From Streptomyces sp. NBC_01275 (GTDB lineage Bacteria; Actinomycetota; Actinomycetes; Streptomycetales; Streptomycetaceae): 64,000 nt of DNA. Position numbers and translations under genes: made by a program. The notes below the pieces were generated by a model. That model saw only the letters and a list, made by a program, of their open reading frames with translations, did no database searches and was not told where the DNA came from. This document shows positions 57,855 through 64,000 of the stretch, piece by piece. The stretch is from positions 7,936,001-8,000,000 of the forward strand of contig NZ_JAPEOZ010000001.1 of assembly GCF_026340655.1 (NCBI RefSeq), in the 5' to 3' direction. Position 1 is the stretch's first letter. Every line of letters starts with the position of its first letter.

Positions 57855-59108
57855 TCATGCGGCGGTCGGGTCGGGGCGTGCCCAGGCGGCTTCGGCGGCG
57901 AGGCGTTCGGACCACTGGATGTGGTCCTCGTCGAAAGCGGCGTCGGCTAGGCGTATGCGCTGGACCTCGCCGGTGCCGGCGGGCGGGTAGGTGTGCTGGA
58001 TGTCGCGCCACAAGCGCTGGAGGACGTAGTCGCGGTCGAAGGCGTGGGCGCCGTGCAGTTCCATGGCGTCCTGGGCCGACTGCGCGGCCCACTGGTGGCC
58101 GAGGTACTTGGCGTTGATCAGGTCGGCGTCGCAGGGCAGGCCCTGGTCGAGAAGGTGCACGGACTGGTAGGCGAGTATCCGGCCGGCGCGCAGGCGGGCC
58201 TCCATGCCACCGATGCGGTCCCGCAGTACGGGCAGGTCGGACAGGCTGGCCCGATAGCGAGGACGGGTCTTGAGACGAGCAGTAGTGGCGGCCACGACCG
58301 CTTCGTGAATGCCGAGGCTCACGGCGGCCAGGTTGGGACGGCCGTACAGAATGCTGCTGCTCTGGGCCACGCTCAGCCCCTGGCCGATCTCTCCGACCAC
58401 GTTGTCCTCGGGAACACGGACGTGATCGAGGTCGAGTCGGCCGGCGGAGAAGCCGTGCAGACCAAGGCCGGGGCGGTGCTCGGGGACCGAGAGCCCGCGG
58501 CGGCTTGATTCGACCATGAACGCGGTCAGCGCCTGGGAGGTGCTCACGCCCGCTTCGGCGGTGCGGGCGACGACGAGGTGGGCACCGGCGAGGTGACTAT
58601 TGCCGATATGGACCTTGCGGCCGGTGATCACCCACTCGCTGCCGGCGCGTTCGGCTGTGGTTTCGATGCCACCGATGTGTCCGCCGGCCTGTGGTTCGGT
58701 CACGGCGATCGATAGCAGCAGGGAACCGTCCGCGACACGGGGCAGCCAGCGGCCCTTCTGCTCGTAGGTGGCGAAGTGCAGCAGGGCGCCGACGGGGATC
58801 AGGGTGGCCTGCAGGATGGCTGCGGCAGCCGCCGAGATCCGCGCGATGCGGTGGACCAGGATGGTCTTGGCCACATGTCCGGCACCCAGCCCACCGAAGG
58901 AGGCCGGGATGGTGACGGCGAACCAGTCCCGTGCGGCCATCAGGTCGGCGACCTTGCGCTCCACCCTGCCCGGAGCGGCCTCCATACGCGCGACGCGCGA
59001 CGCGATGTGCTCGGCCGCGAAGGCGTCCGCCTCGTCCCACAGCACTTCGTGGCGGGCGGTGAGGTAGGGGCGCAGCGCCGGTGGCGGTGTAGTGGGTGTG
59101 GCGGACAT
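57855..59108 (-). CDS. acyl-CoA dehydrogenase family protein
   Basis: 417 residues from ATG 59108 (GGGAGAGGGAG upstream). The acyl-CoA dehydrogenase fold is visible: the N-terminal helical domain (DWFAVTIPASFGGLGAGHV), the beta-barrel FAD-contacting part (LLSIAVTEPQAGGHIGG, WVITGRKVHIGNSHLAGA) and the C-terminal helices (NAKYLGHQWAAQSAQDAMEL, HGAHAFDRDYVLQRLWRDIQ). FAD-dependent oxidation or dehydrogenation of an acyl or amine substrate is expected. It lies between a GAF protein and the LuxR regulator; a link to the RiPP is not shown. Confidence 0.85.
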   Translation of the reverse strand: MSATPTTPPPALRPYLTARHEVLWDEADAFAAEHIASRVARMEAAPGRVERKVADLMAARDWFAVTIPASFGGLGAGHVAKTILVHRIARISAAAAAILQATLIPVGALLHFATYEQKGRWLPRVADGSLLLSIAVTEPQAGGHIGGIETTAERAGSEWVITGRKVHIGNSHLAGAHLVVARTAEAGVSTSQALTAFMVESSRRGLSVPEHRPGLGLHGFSAGRLDLDHVRVPEDNVVGEIGQGLSVAQSSSILYGRPNLAAVSLGIHEAVVAATTARLKTRPRYRASLSDLPVLRDRIGGMEARLRAGRILAYQSVHLLDQGLPCDADLINAKYLGHQWAAQSAQDAMELHGAHAFDRDYVLQRLWRDIQHTYPPAGTGEVQRIRLADAAFDEDHIQWSERLAAEAAWARPDPTAA

Positions 59109-59191
59109 GGTCTCCCTCTCCCTGGGCGAAGGTCGCAACGTGGAGCGGCCGGGGATCGACTACGGCTCCCGGGTGGGGGTGGTGGAACGGC

Positions 59192-59830
59192 CTAGCGGAC
59201 GGGGGCGCGGACCATGTGGTCCATCACCTGGGCACCGGCGTTGATGACGATGTCCCTGAGCCGTTGGGCCTCGCTCAGGGGGCGCTTCTCGGGGTCGATG
59301 ACGCACACCGTGCCCAGCACGGTGCCGCTGTCATGGACGAGCGGGGCGCCGAAGTAGGAGCGGATCCCGACGGCGTCGACCACGTGGTTGCCGCTGAAGC
59401 GCGGACTGGCGTGCACGTCGTGCAGCGGGAGAGCCTTCTTGCGGGCCATGACGTCCGGGCACCAGCCGTGGTCGCGGCTCATGGTGCGGCCGACGATGAA
59501 GTACCCGCTGTCCGCCGGCGGCTGGTGCAGCCCGACGAAGGTCTGCTCCTCCAGGAAGAGATTGACGAACCCGTACAGGAACCCGGCCTTGGCGGCCATG
59601 TCGCGGGCCAGGTCGTCCAAGTCCTCGCTCGCCACGGTAGGCACGCCCAGGCGGTTGAGTAGCTCGTACCGCTGCGCCAGCTCCGGTGCCTGCTGGGTCT
59701 GTGGCCCGGTGACGGCGGTGGCGGGCGGGGTGATCAGCCCGCGGTCGGCGTCCCGCGTGCCGCGTCGCGGCAGGGACAGTGCGGGTGGGGCGGTCGGCGA
59801 TGCGAGGTAGGGGTTGGGGTGATGTGACAT
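59192..59830 (-). CDS. GAF domain protein
   Basis: 212 residues from ATG 59830, sharing one base with the CvnD stop (TGATG). After a Pro-rich N-terminus, the GAF domain (about 55-205) reads GFLYGFVNLFLEEQTFVGLH, SRDHGWCPDVMARKKALPLH, GIRSYFGAPLVHDSGTVLGT and VCVIDPEKR. The conserved WC pair and the NFxxxQ-like region suggest a small-molecule, haem or redox sensor. Being joined to the conservon, it probably feeds a signal into that switch. Confidence 0.8.
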   Translation of the reverse strand: MSHHPNPYLASPTAPPALSLPRRGTRDADRGLITPPATAVTGPQTQQAPELAQRYELLNRLGVPTVASEDLDDLARDMAAKAGFLYGFVNLFLEEQTFVGLHQPPADSGYFIVGRTMSRDHGWCPDVMARKKALPLHDVHASPRFSGNHVVDAVGIRSYFGAPLVHDSGTVLGTVCVIDPEKRPLSEAQRLRDIVINAGAQVMDHMVRAPVR

Positions 59831-60501
59831 CAGGCGTCCTGGAGGTTGGTAGTGGGCGTGTGGTGAACGCGGCTCGCGGAGGCGTTCTTCACGGCGTGGC
59901 CGACGAGGGTCAGCAGGACGCCGGCGACGTGGTTCGGGTCGCGGGCGTCACAGGTGATCACCGGTACGGAGGCAGGGAGTTCGAGGGCAGTGCGGACCTG
60001 CTCGGGCTGGTAACGGTGCGCTCCGTCGAACTGGTTGATGGCGACGACGAAGGGCAGGCTGATGTCTTCGAAGAAGCTGATGGGAGTGAAGCTGCTCTCC
60101 AGACGGCGGGTGTCGACCAGGACGACCGCCCCGACGGCGCCGCGGGAGAGGTCGTACCAGAGGTCGACGAACCGGTCCTGGCCGGGCGTGCCGAACAGGA
60201 ACAGTTCCAGGGGTACGGGCGCGTCGGGCAGGCTGAGGCGGCCGAAGTCGAAGGCGACCGTGGTGGTCTGCTTCGCCTCGATGCCCGCCAGGCTGTCCAC
60301 GTCAGCGCTCGCCTCGGTCAGGTACTCCTCCGTGCTCAGCGGCGCGATCTCGCTGACGGCGCCTACGGCGGTGGTCTTGCCCGCGCCGAAGCCCCCGGCG
60401 ATCACGACCTTCAGCACGGTCGGCGCGGCGCCGGCGCGCGGGTGCGGCGAAGTACGCAGCACCGCGCCCGGGTCATCCGGCCTGGGGGTAGGCGATGGCA
60501 T
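59830..60501 (-). CDS. cvnD: CvnD-type small GTP-binding protein
   Basis: 223 residues from ATG 60501. G1 GGFGAGKTT, G3-like FLFGTPGQDRFVDLWYDL and G4 VAINQFDGA mark an MglA/Arf-like GTPase of the conservon class. It forms a membrane-associated heterocomplex with CvnA-C, with the nucleotide state controlled by CvnB (roadblock) in the manner of eukaryotic G-protein systems. Its 5' end overlaps the CvnC gene by 29 bp. Confidence 0.9.
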   Translation of the reverse strand: MPSPTPRPDDPGAVLRTSPHPRAGAAPTVLKVVIAGGFGAGKTTAVGAVSEIAPLSTEEYLTEASADVDSLAGIEAKQTTTVAFDFGRLSLPDAPVPLELFLFGTPGQDRFVDLWYDLSRGAVGAVVLVDTRRLESSFTPISFFEDISLPFVVAINQFDGAHRYQPEQVRTALELPASVPVITCDARDPNHVAGVLLTLVGHAVKNASASRVHHTPTTNLQDA

Positions 60502-60880
60502 CAGGCCACTTCCTCTTCAAGCCCGCTGAAAGGGCTGCCAGCAGTTGGGTAGACGGACCGGATTCCGCGCCTGTATCGGCATAGGGGTGGGTGAGGGGGA
60601 CGACCAAGGCGTCGGCGTCCAGGAGGTCCGAGACGAGGATCTTGACGGCGGTGACGGGCCGGCCAAGTCGTCCCGCCAGTTCGACCACCGATCGTCGGCG
60701 CTCCCGGCACAGGGCGAGGATCTCCTCGCATTCCTCGGCCTGGGCCGGGCCGGGCCTTCCCCGTCCTGCTTCCAGCACGGTTTCCAGACCGAGCAGGTGC
60801 CGCGGCCTGGTCCGCCCGCGCGTCAGGGTGTAGGTCCGCACGAACATCGACTCCTCGGTCGCGCGGCCGTGTGTGCTCAC
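60473..60880 (-). CDS. cvnC: CvnC-type DUF742 protein
   Basis: 135 residues from the start at 60880. FVRTYTLTRGRTRPRHLLGL (the DUF742 start RxYxxTxGRT), then CEEILALCRERRRSVVELAG and RPVTAVKILVSDLLDADAL form a winged HTH-like fold. DUF742 proteins are the third member of conservons. It overlaps both neighbours. Confidence 0.9.
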   Translation of the reverse strand: MSTHGRATEESMFVRTYTLTRGRTRPRHLLGLETVLEAGRGRPGPAQAEECEEILALCRERRRSVVELAGRLGRPVTAVKILVSDLLDADALVVPLTHPYADTGAESGPSTQLLAALSAGLKRKWPDAIAYPQAG

Positions 60881-61392
60881 CGGACCTCTCCGCCCGTGCC
60901 GACGCGGACCGGGATCAGCATGTAGGGGGCGAACTTCTGGACGAGGCGCCCCATCTCGAATCCGACGGTGCCCGCATCGGCGTCCGTGGTTGCGATGACG
61001 GCGAGAATCGTGTCCACCTCACCGCGTTCGTTGCCGGGGTGGTTGTCGAAGGCCGCGCTGCGTCCGGCGCTCTGAACAAAGAAGAGGCAGTCGTCGCGCT
61101 CGATGATGACCTGCCGGGCCGGCCTCTTCTTGTGGCTGGGGCCGGTGATGTTCGCCGCGAGGGAGGCAACTCCGCTGAGGGCGGCCGACAGTTCGTCCGC
61201 CCAGTCCTTGTCGACGTCGCTGTCCAGCAGCCGCAGTCCGTCGCGCGACAGCAGGACGGCGTGCGTGACGCCCGGGACGTCGGAGGCGAACTGACGCAGC
61301 AGCCAGGCCATGTTGTCCCGCTGTCCGCTTGCAGTTGTCTCGGTTACGAGCGCGTCGCCGGTCACGTTGTCCATCGCGGGGTGGGTGCTCAT
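60877..61392 (-). CDS. cvnB: CvnB-type roadblock/LC7 protein
   Basis: 171 residues from ATG 61392. NMAWLLRQFASDVPGVTHAV, LLSRDGLRLLDSD and LFFVQSAGRSAAFDNHPGN, with EVDTILAVIATTDADAGTVG, are the roadblock/LC7 pattern. These act as regulators (GAP- or GEF-like partners) of the CvnD GTPase. The 3' end overlaps CvnC by 4 bp. Confidence 0.9.
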   Translation of the reverse strand: MSTHPAMDNVTGDALVTETTASGQRDNMAWLLRQFASDVPGVTHAVLLSRDGLRLLDSDVDKDWADELSAALSGVASLAANITGPSHKKRPARQVIIERDDCLFFVQSAGRSAAFDNHPGNERGEVDTILAVIATTDADAGTVGFEMGRLVQKFAPYMLIPVRVGTGGEVR

Positions 61393-61464
61393 AGGGATCG
61401 CTCCAGAAGGGGGAAGGGCGCCCGTGGATGTAACGGGCCACCGGGAACGTCGAGGGACGGGGGC

Positions 61465-62979
61465 TCAGGGCGCGGGCTGCTCTGTCGAAGCGGCGGAAGA
61501 ACCGGCTCTCCCGCCGGCCTGGATGCCGTTGCGGAAGGCGGCTGCGAGCCCTGGCGTCGCCCCGGTCACGGGGGCTTGCTCCCGCTCGCGCGATGGACGG
61601 AACGAGCCGGCCTGACGTCTACGCGTGGGAAGAGCGGGCGCATCAGCAGAGTGACCTGCCTCTACGGCTCCTGGTGCCCCCACATTGCCGGGGTGTGTGA
61701 CCTGGCCTGCCGTCGGGACGGCTGGAGCCGCGGCGACCTGCTGCGGCGGAGCGGATGGGCGGGCTTCCTGGTGCCGCGCGGTCGCATCGTCGACAGAGGG
61801 AATCGCTACCAGGAGCCGTGCCGGGATGACGACGAGGGCGGTGGTCCCTCCTGTTACGTTCTCCTGCAGGAGAACGGACAGCCCGTGCGACTGGGCGATC
61901 TTCGCGGCGACCAGCAATCCGAGTTGGCCGGCCCGGACTTGGCCGCTGACGTCGACTTCGTCGGGGGCTTTGAGCAGGTGATTCATCTGCGCCCGCGTCT
62001 GCGGATGCATGGGAATAGCCCGGTCCTCGACTTCGACCGCCAGCCCGTTCGCCACGCGCTGCGCACGCACCATCACCTTCGTCGCGGGATCGGAGCACTC
62101 GCAGGCGTTCTCGATCAGCTCGGCCAGCAGGTGCGTCAGGTCCGGGCCCACATGGCCGGGAAGACCTAGCTCGGCGCCCACGGACCCGGCGGCGACGGAC
62201 ACACGTGGATACTGCACGACCTCGGAGACGGCGCCGCGCAGTGCCGTCGCGACGGGAACGGGCCGGCGCACGCTGCGCAGGGACTGGCCGCCCAGCACCG
62301 CAGTGCTCTCGACCTGGCGACGCATCCGTGTCACGAGGTGATCGATCTCGAAGATCTTGGCCAGTAGCTCCGGGTCGTCGGTCAGCATCTCCAGCTCGCT
62401 CAGTGCCTGAAGCGCCTTGCCGACCAGTGCGTGCTCGCGCATGGCCAGACGGCGCAGCACTTCCAGGAGGACGACGGACTGGGACTCGTCGTGCACCCGT
62501 ATCAGCGACGCGATGGCCTGCACCTGGAGGGCACTCAACGCCGTGTTGATCTCGGCGTTCGGACTGGCCGACGTTGGCGCCTGCAGGTCCGGCAGCGGCG
62601 GGCGTCCCCCGCGGCACAGCTCATCCGCCGACCACTGCACCGACTTCTCGACGGCCGCCGCTGCCCCCGCAACCGCTGCCAGTGCCGCTGCCCAGTCCTC
62701 CTCCGCGGTCGCCTGCACGGCACCTGCCGCCATGCGCGCTCCGCGAGCCGCCGCCGTGGCGACCCCGGCCAGTCCGCAGACCAGGCCGGCCAGGAGCCAC
62801 CCGGGGCCTACGGCGGACACCGACCAGAGGGGGAAGGCGGCACCCAGCAGCGCGGCTAGCAGCACCAGGGGCAATGCCACGGCGCGGCGGACACGATGCA
62901 GCGTGAACGCGTCGATCGGAGGCCGCCGTCTGCGGTGGCCGGTAGCGGCCGGCCGTGCCGGGAAGGCGCTGTCAGGCAT
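61465..62979 (-). CDS. cvnA: CvnA-type sensor histidine kinase-like protein
   Basis: 504 residues from ATG 62979. Two N-terminal transmembrane helices (about 33-80) are followed by helical dimerisation segments (LLEVLRRLAMREHALVGKAL) and an HATPase-type domain: N-box LAELIENACECSDPATKV, VEDRAIPMH and GQLGLLVAAKIAQSHGLSVL. The C-terminus is Pro/Ala-rich and disordered. It is the membrane component of the conservon and is read first, with the other three genes downstream. Confidence 0.88.
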   Translation of the reverse strand: MPDSAFPARPAATGHRRRRPPIDAFTLHRVRRAVALPLVLLAALLGAAFPLWSVSAVGPGWLLAGLVCGLAGVATAAARGARMAAGAVQATAEEDWAAALAAVAGAAAAVEKSVQWSADELCRGGRPPLPDLQAPTSASPNAEINTALSALQVQAIASLIRVHDESQSVVLLEVLRRLAMREHALVGKALQALSELEMLTDDPELLAKIFEIDHLVTRMRRQVESTAVLGGQSLRSVRRPVPVATALRGAVSEVVQYPRVSVAAGSVGAELGLPGHVGPDLTHLLAELIENACECSDPATKVMVRAQRVANGLAVEVEDRAIPMHPQTRAQMNHLLKAPDEVDVSGQVRAGQLGLLVAAKIAQSHGLSVLLQENVTGGTTALVVIPARLLVAIPSVDDATARHQEARPSAPPQQVAAAPAVPTAGQVTHPGNVGAPGAVEAGHSADAPALPTRRRQAGSFRPSREREQAPVTGATPGLAAAFRNGIQAGGRAGSSAASTEQPAP

Positions 62980-63004
62980 GGGAATCCTCGTCAGGTGGGG
63001 GTGA

Positions 63005-64000
63005 CTAAGCGTGTTGCGGCGTCAGGTCTGCGCGGATCTGGCGTGTGCTGCGTGGGGCCGAACGGGGCGTCGGAACCGCGACCGCGCCGCGGTGGTGTGA
63101 GGACTGCGTCGACAGGAGCTGAAGGAGCCGGGCGCTCTGGATCAGGCCCATGTGGCTGAACGCCTGCGGAAAGTTGCCGAGCTGGCGCTGTTGGACGGGG
63201 TCGTACTCCTCGGCAAGGAGCCCGAGGTCGTTGCGCAGAGCGAGGAGGCGTTCGAACAGGGCGTGGGCCTCGTTGAGGCGGCCGATCAGGGCCAGGGCAT
63301 CGACGAGCCAGAAGGAGCAGAGGACGAAGGTGCCCTCATCGCCCTTCAGGCCGTCCACCCCGGTACGGTCACCGATGGTCGGGTAACGGCGCACGAACCC
63401 GTCCGGCGAGGAGAGTTCACGGCGCACTGCGTCCACGGTGCCGATGACGCGAGGGTCGTCGGGCGGCAGGAAGCCGACGCGGGGGATCAGCAGCGTGGCG
63501 GCATCCAGCTCTTGGGAACCGTAGGACTGGGTGAAGGTGTTGCGCACCGGATCGAAGCCCTTGGTGCAGACCTCGTGGTAGATGGTTGCCCGCAGCTCGA
63601 CCAACGGGGCTACATCGATGTGGAGGGCACCGGCCTCGGTCAGGCGGATGGTGCGGTCGACCGCCACCCAGGCCATCACCTTGGAGTGGACAAAGTGCCG
63701 GCGTGCTCCGCGGATCTCCCAGATGCCCTCGTCGGGCTCCTGCCAGCGCTGTGCCAGGTGCTCGATGAGTCGATGGTGCAGCACGGCGGTGTCGGCACAG
63801 TGGGCGACACCGCTCTCGTGTGCGAGGTACAGGGTCTCGATGACCTCGCCGTACACGTCGAGCTGCAGTTGGTCCGCCGCCCCATTGCCGACCCGTACCG
63901 GGGTCGAGCCCTCGTAGCCGGGCAGCCAGGACAGCTCCCGTTCCCGCAGGTCACGCTCTCCGGTGATCCCGTACATGATTTGCAGGTTTTCCGGATCACC
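63005..64000 (-). CDS. glycoside hydrolase family 15-like protein, partial
   Basis: The frame is open through the right end of the window. Visible residues (about 331) include NLQIMYGITGERDLRERELS, GNGAADQLQLDVYGEVIETL (the GH15 N-A-x-x-Q-x-D-x-Y-G motif), EPDEGIWEIRGARRHFVHSK (catalytic Glu region EPDxGIWE), then FVLCSFWLVDALALIGRLNE and NDLGLLAEEYDP (second acid, LLAEEYD). This is the C-terminal catalytic part of glucoamylase/trehalase-type GH15 enzymes of actinobacteria. The N-terminal domain lies outside the window. It is not obviously linked to the conservon. Confidence 0.9.
   Translation of the reverse strand, partial: GDPENLQIMYGITGERDLRERELSWLPGYEGSTPVRVGNGAADQLQLDVYGEVIETLYLAHESGVAHCADTAVLHHRLIEHLAQRWQEPDEGIWEIRGARRHFVHSKVMAWVAVDRTIRLTEAGALHIDVAPLVELRATIYHEVCTKGFDPVRNTFTQSYGSQELDAATLLIPRVGFLPPDDPRVIGTVDAVRRELSSPDGFVRRYPTIGDRTGVDGLKGDEGTFVLCSFWLVDALALIGRLNEAHALFERLLALRNDLGLLAEEYDPVQQRQLGNFPQAFSHMGLIQSARLLQLLSTQSSHHRGAVAVPTPRSAPRSTRQIRADLTPQHA

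Noticed and set aside
57727..57858. Extended N-terminus of the LuxR-type regulator from the ATG overlapping the upstream stop
   Set aside because: The added residues are Pro/Arg-rich and encoded by a perfect hairpin, so a terminator plus a later GTG start is the simpler reading, though not proven.
1..64000. CRISPR array or cas genes
   Set aside because: No regularly spaced repeats and no Cas-like proteins were found on either strand.
1..64000. Intact insertion sequence
   Set aside because: No complete transposase with terminal inverted repeats was seen; only recombinase fragments and short repeats are present.

Overview
The window reads as high-GC actinobacterial DNA, almost certainly from a Streptomyces or close relative. 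Signs are heavy G/C use at third codon positions, GTG/TTG starts, ATGA stop-start overlaps, a WhiB regulator, DUF317 proteins, a cvn-type conservon and an FxLD-type lanthipeptide locus. It looks like accessory (arm or island) DNA. No core housekeeping genes are seen, broken genes are frequent, and relics of several mobile elements are present.

Region by region: 0-3.4 kb holds the end of an ATP-grasp gene, a DUF317 gene and a GNAT-like gene on the plus strand. 3.3-6.8 kb (minus) holds a PD-(D/E)XK-like nuclease candidate, a HEPN-motif protein and a broken gene, together a possible defence or toxin module. 7.1-8.3 kb is a prophage/island remnant: a degenerate tRNA-Trp-like sequence, a small phage-type membrane gene with an amber codon, and an integrase fragment. 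8.4-12.2 kb has a methyltransferase, an RmlD-like reductase and a soluble Ser/Thr kinase. The kinase, an alcohol dehydrogenase relic and a DUF2461 gene lie between two copies of a 47-bp direct repeat. 14.0-17.6 kb has DUF317 paralogues, a lipoprotein and hypotheticals.

18.0-25.0 kb (minus) is a tightly coupled mobilisation/replication block: an HTH protein containing iteron-like repeats, a zinc-finger-like protein, a WhiB protein, a membrane protein, three small proteins, MobC and a relaxase. 25.8-29.4 kb (plus) is an operon of an HTH regulator, an ImmA/IrrE metallopeptidase, a seven-helix-type membrane protein and an amidase. 29.4-32.4 kb has a truncated kinase, an unrecognised Rep-like gene beneath a 20-bp inverted repeat, a small membrane protein and a serine recombinase missing its catalytic N-terminus.

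32.9-40.9 kb is a compact, clearly lower-GC NRPS/PKS cluster (minus). It contains a secretion-type ATPase, a threonine-predicted A-PCP protein, a KS-AT(inactive)-ACP-luciferase-like monooxygenase protein and a free-standing condensation domain. Broken genes lie on both sides, so it looks like an acquired island.

41.8-57.7 kb (minus) is a class I lanthipeptide locus of the FxLD type. It has a 62-aa precursor, a LanB-like glutamylating dehydratase lacking the elimination domain, LanC, a fusion of that elimination domain with a PIMT-like methyltransferase, an ABC exporter, a second PIMT-like methyltransferase, two multi-domain Nudix proteins and a truncated phosphotransferase. Accessory genes (DUF6082, DUF6624, GNAT and LuxR-type HTH proteins) sit upstream. 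57.9-63.0 kb holds an acyl-CoA dehydrogenase, a GAF protein and a complete cvn conservon (CvnD, C, B, A). A glycoside hydrolase family 15-like gene runs off the right edge.
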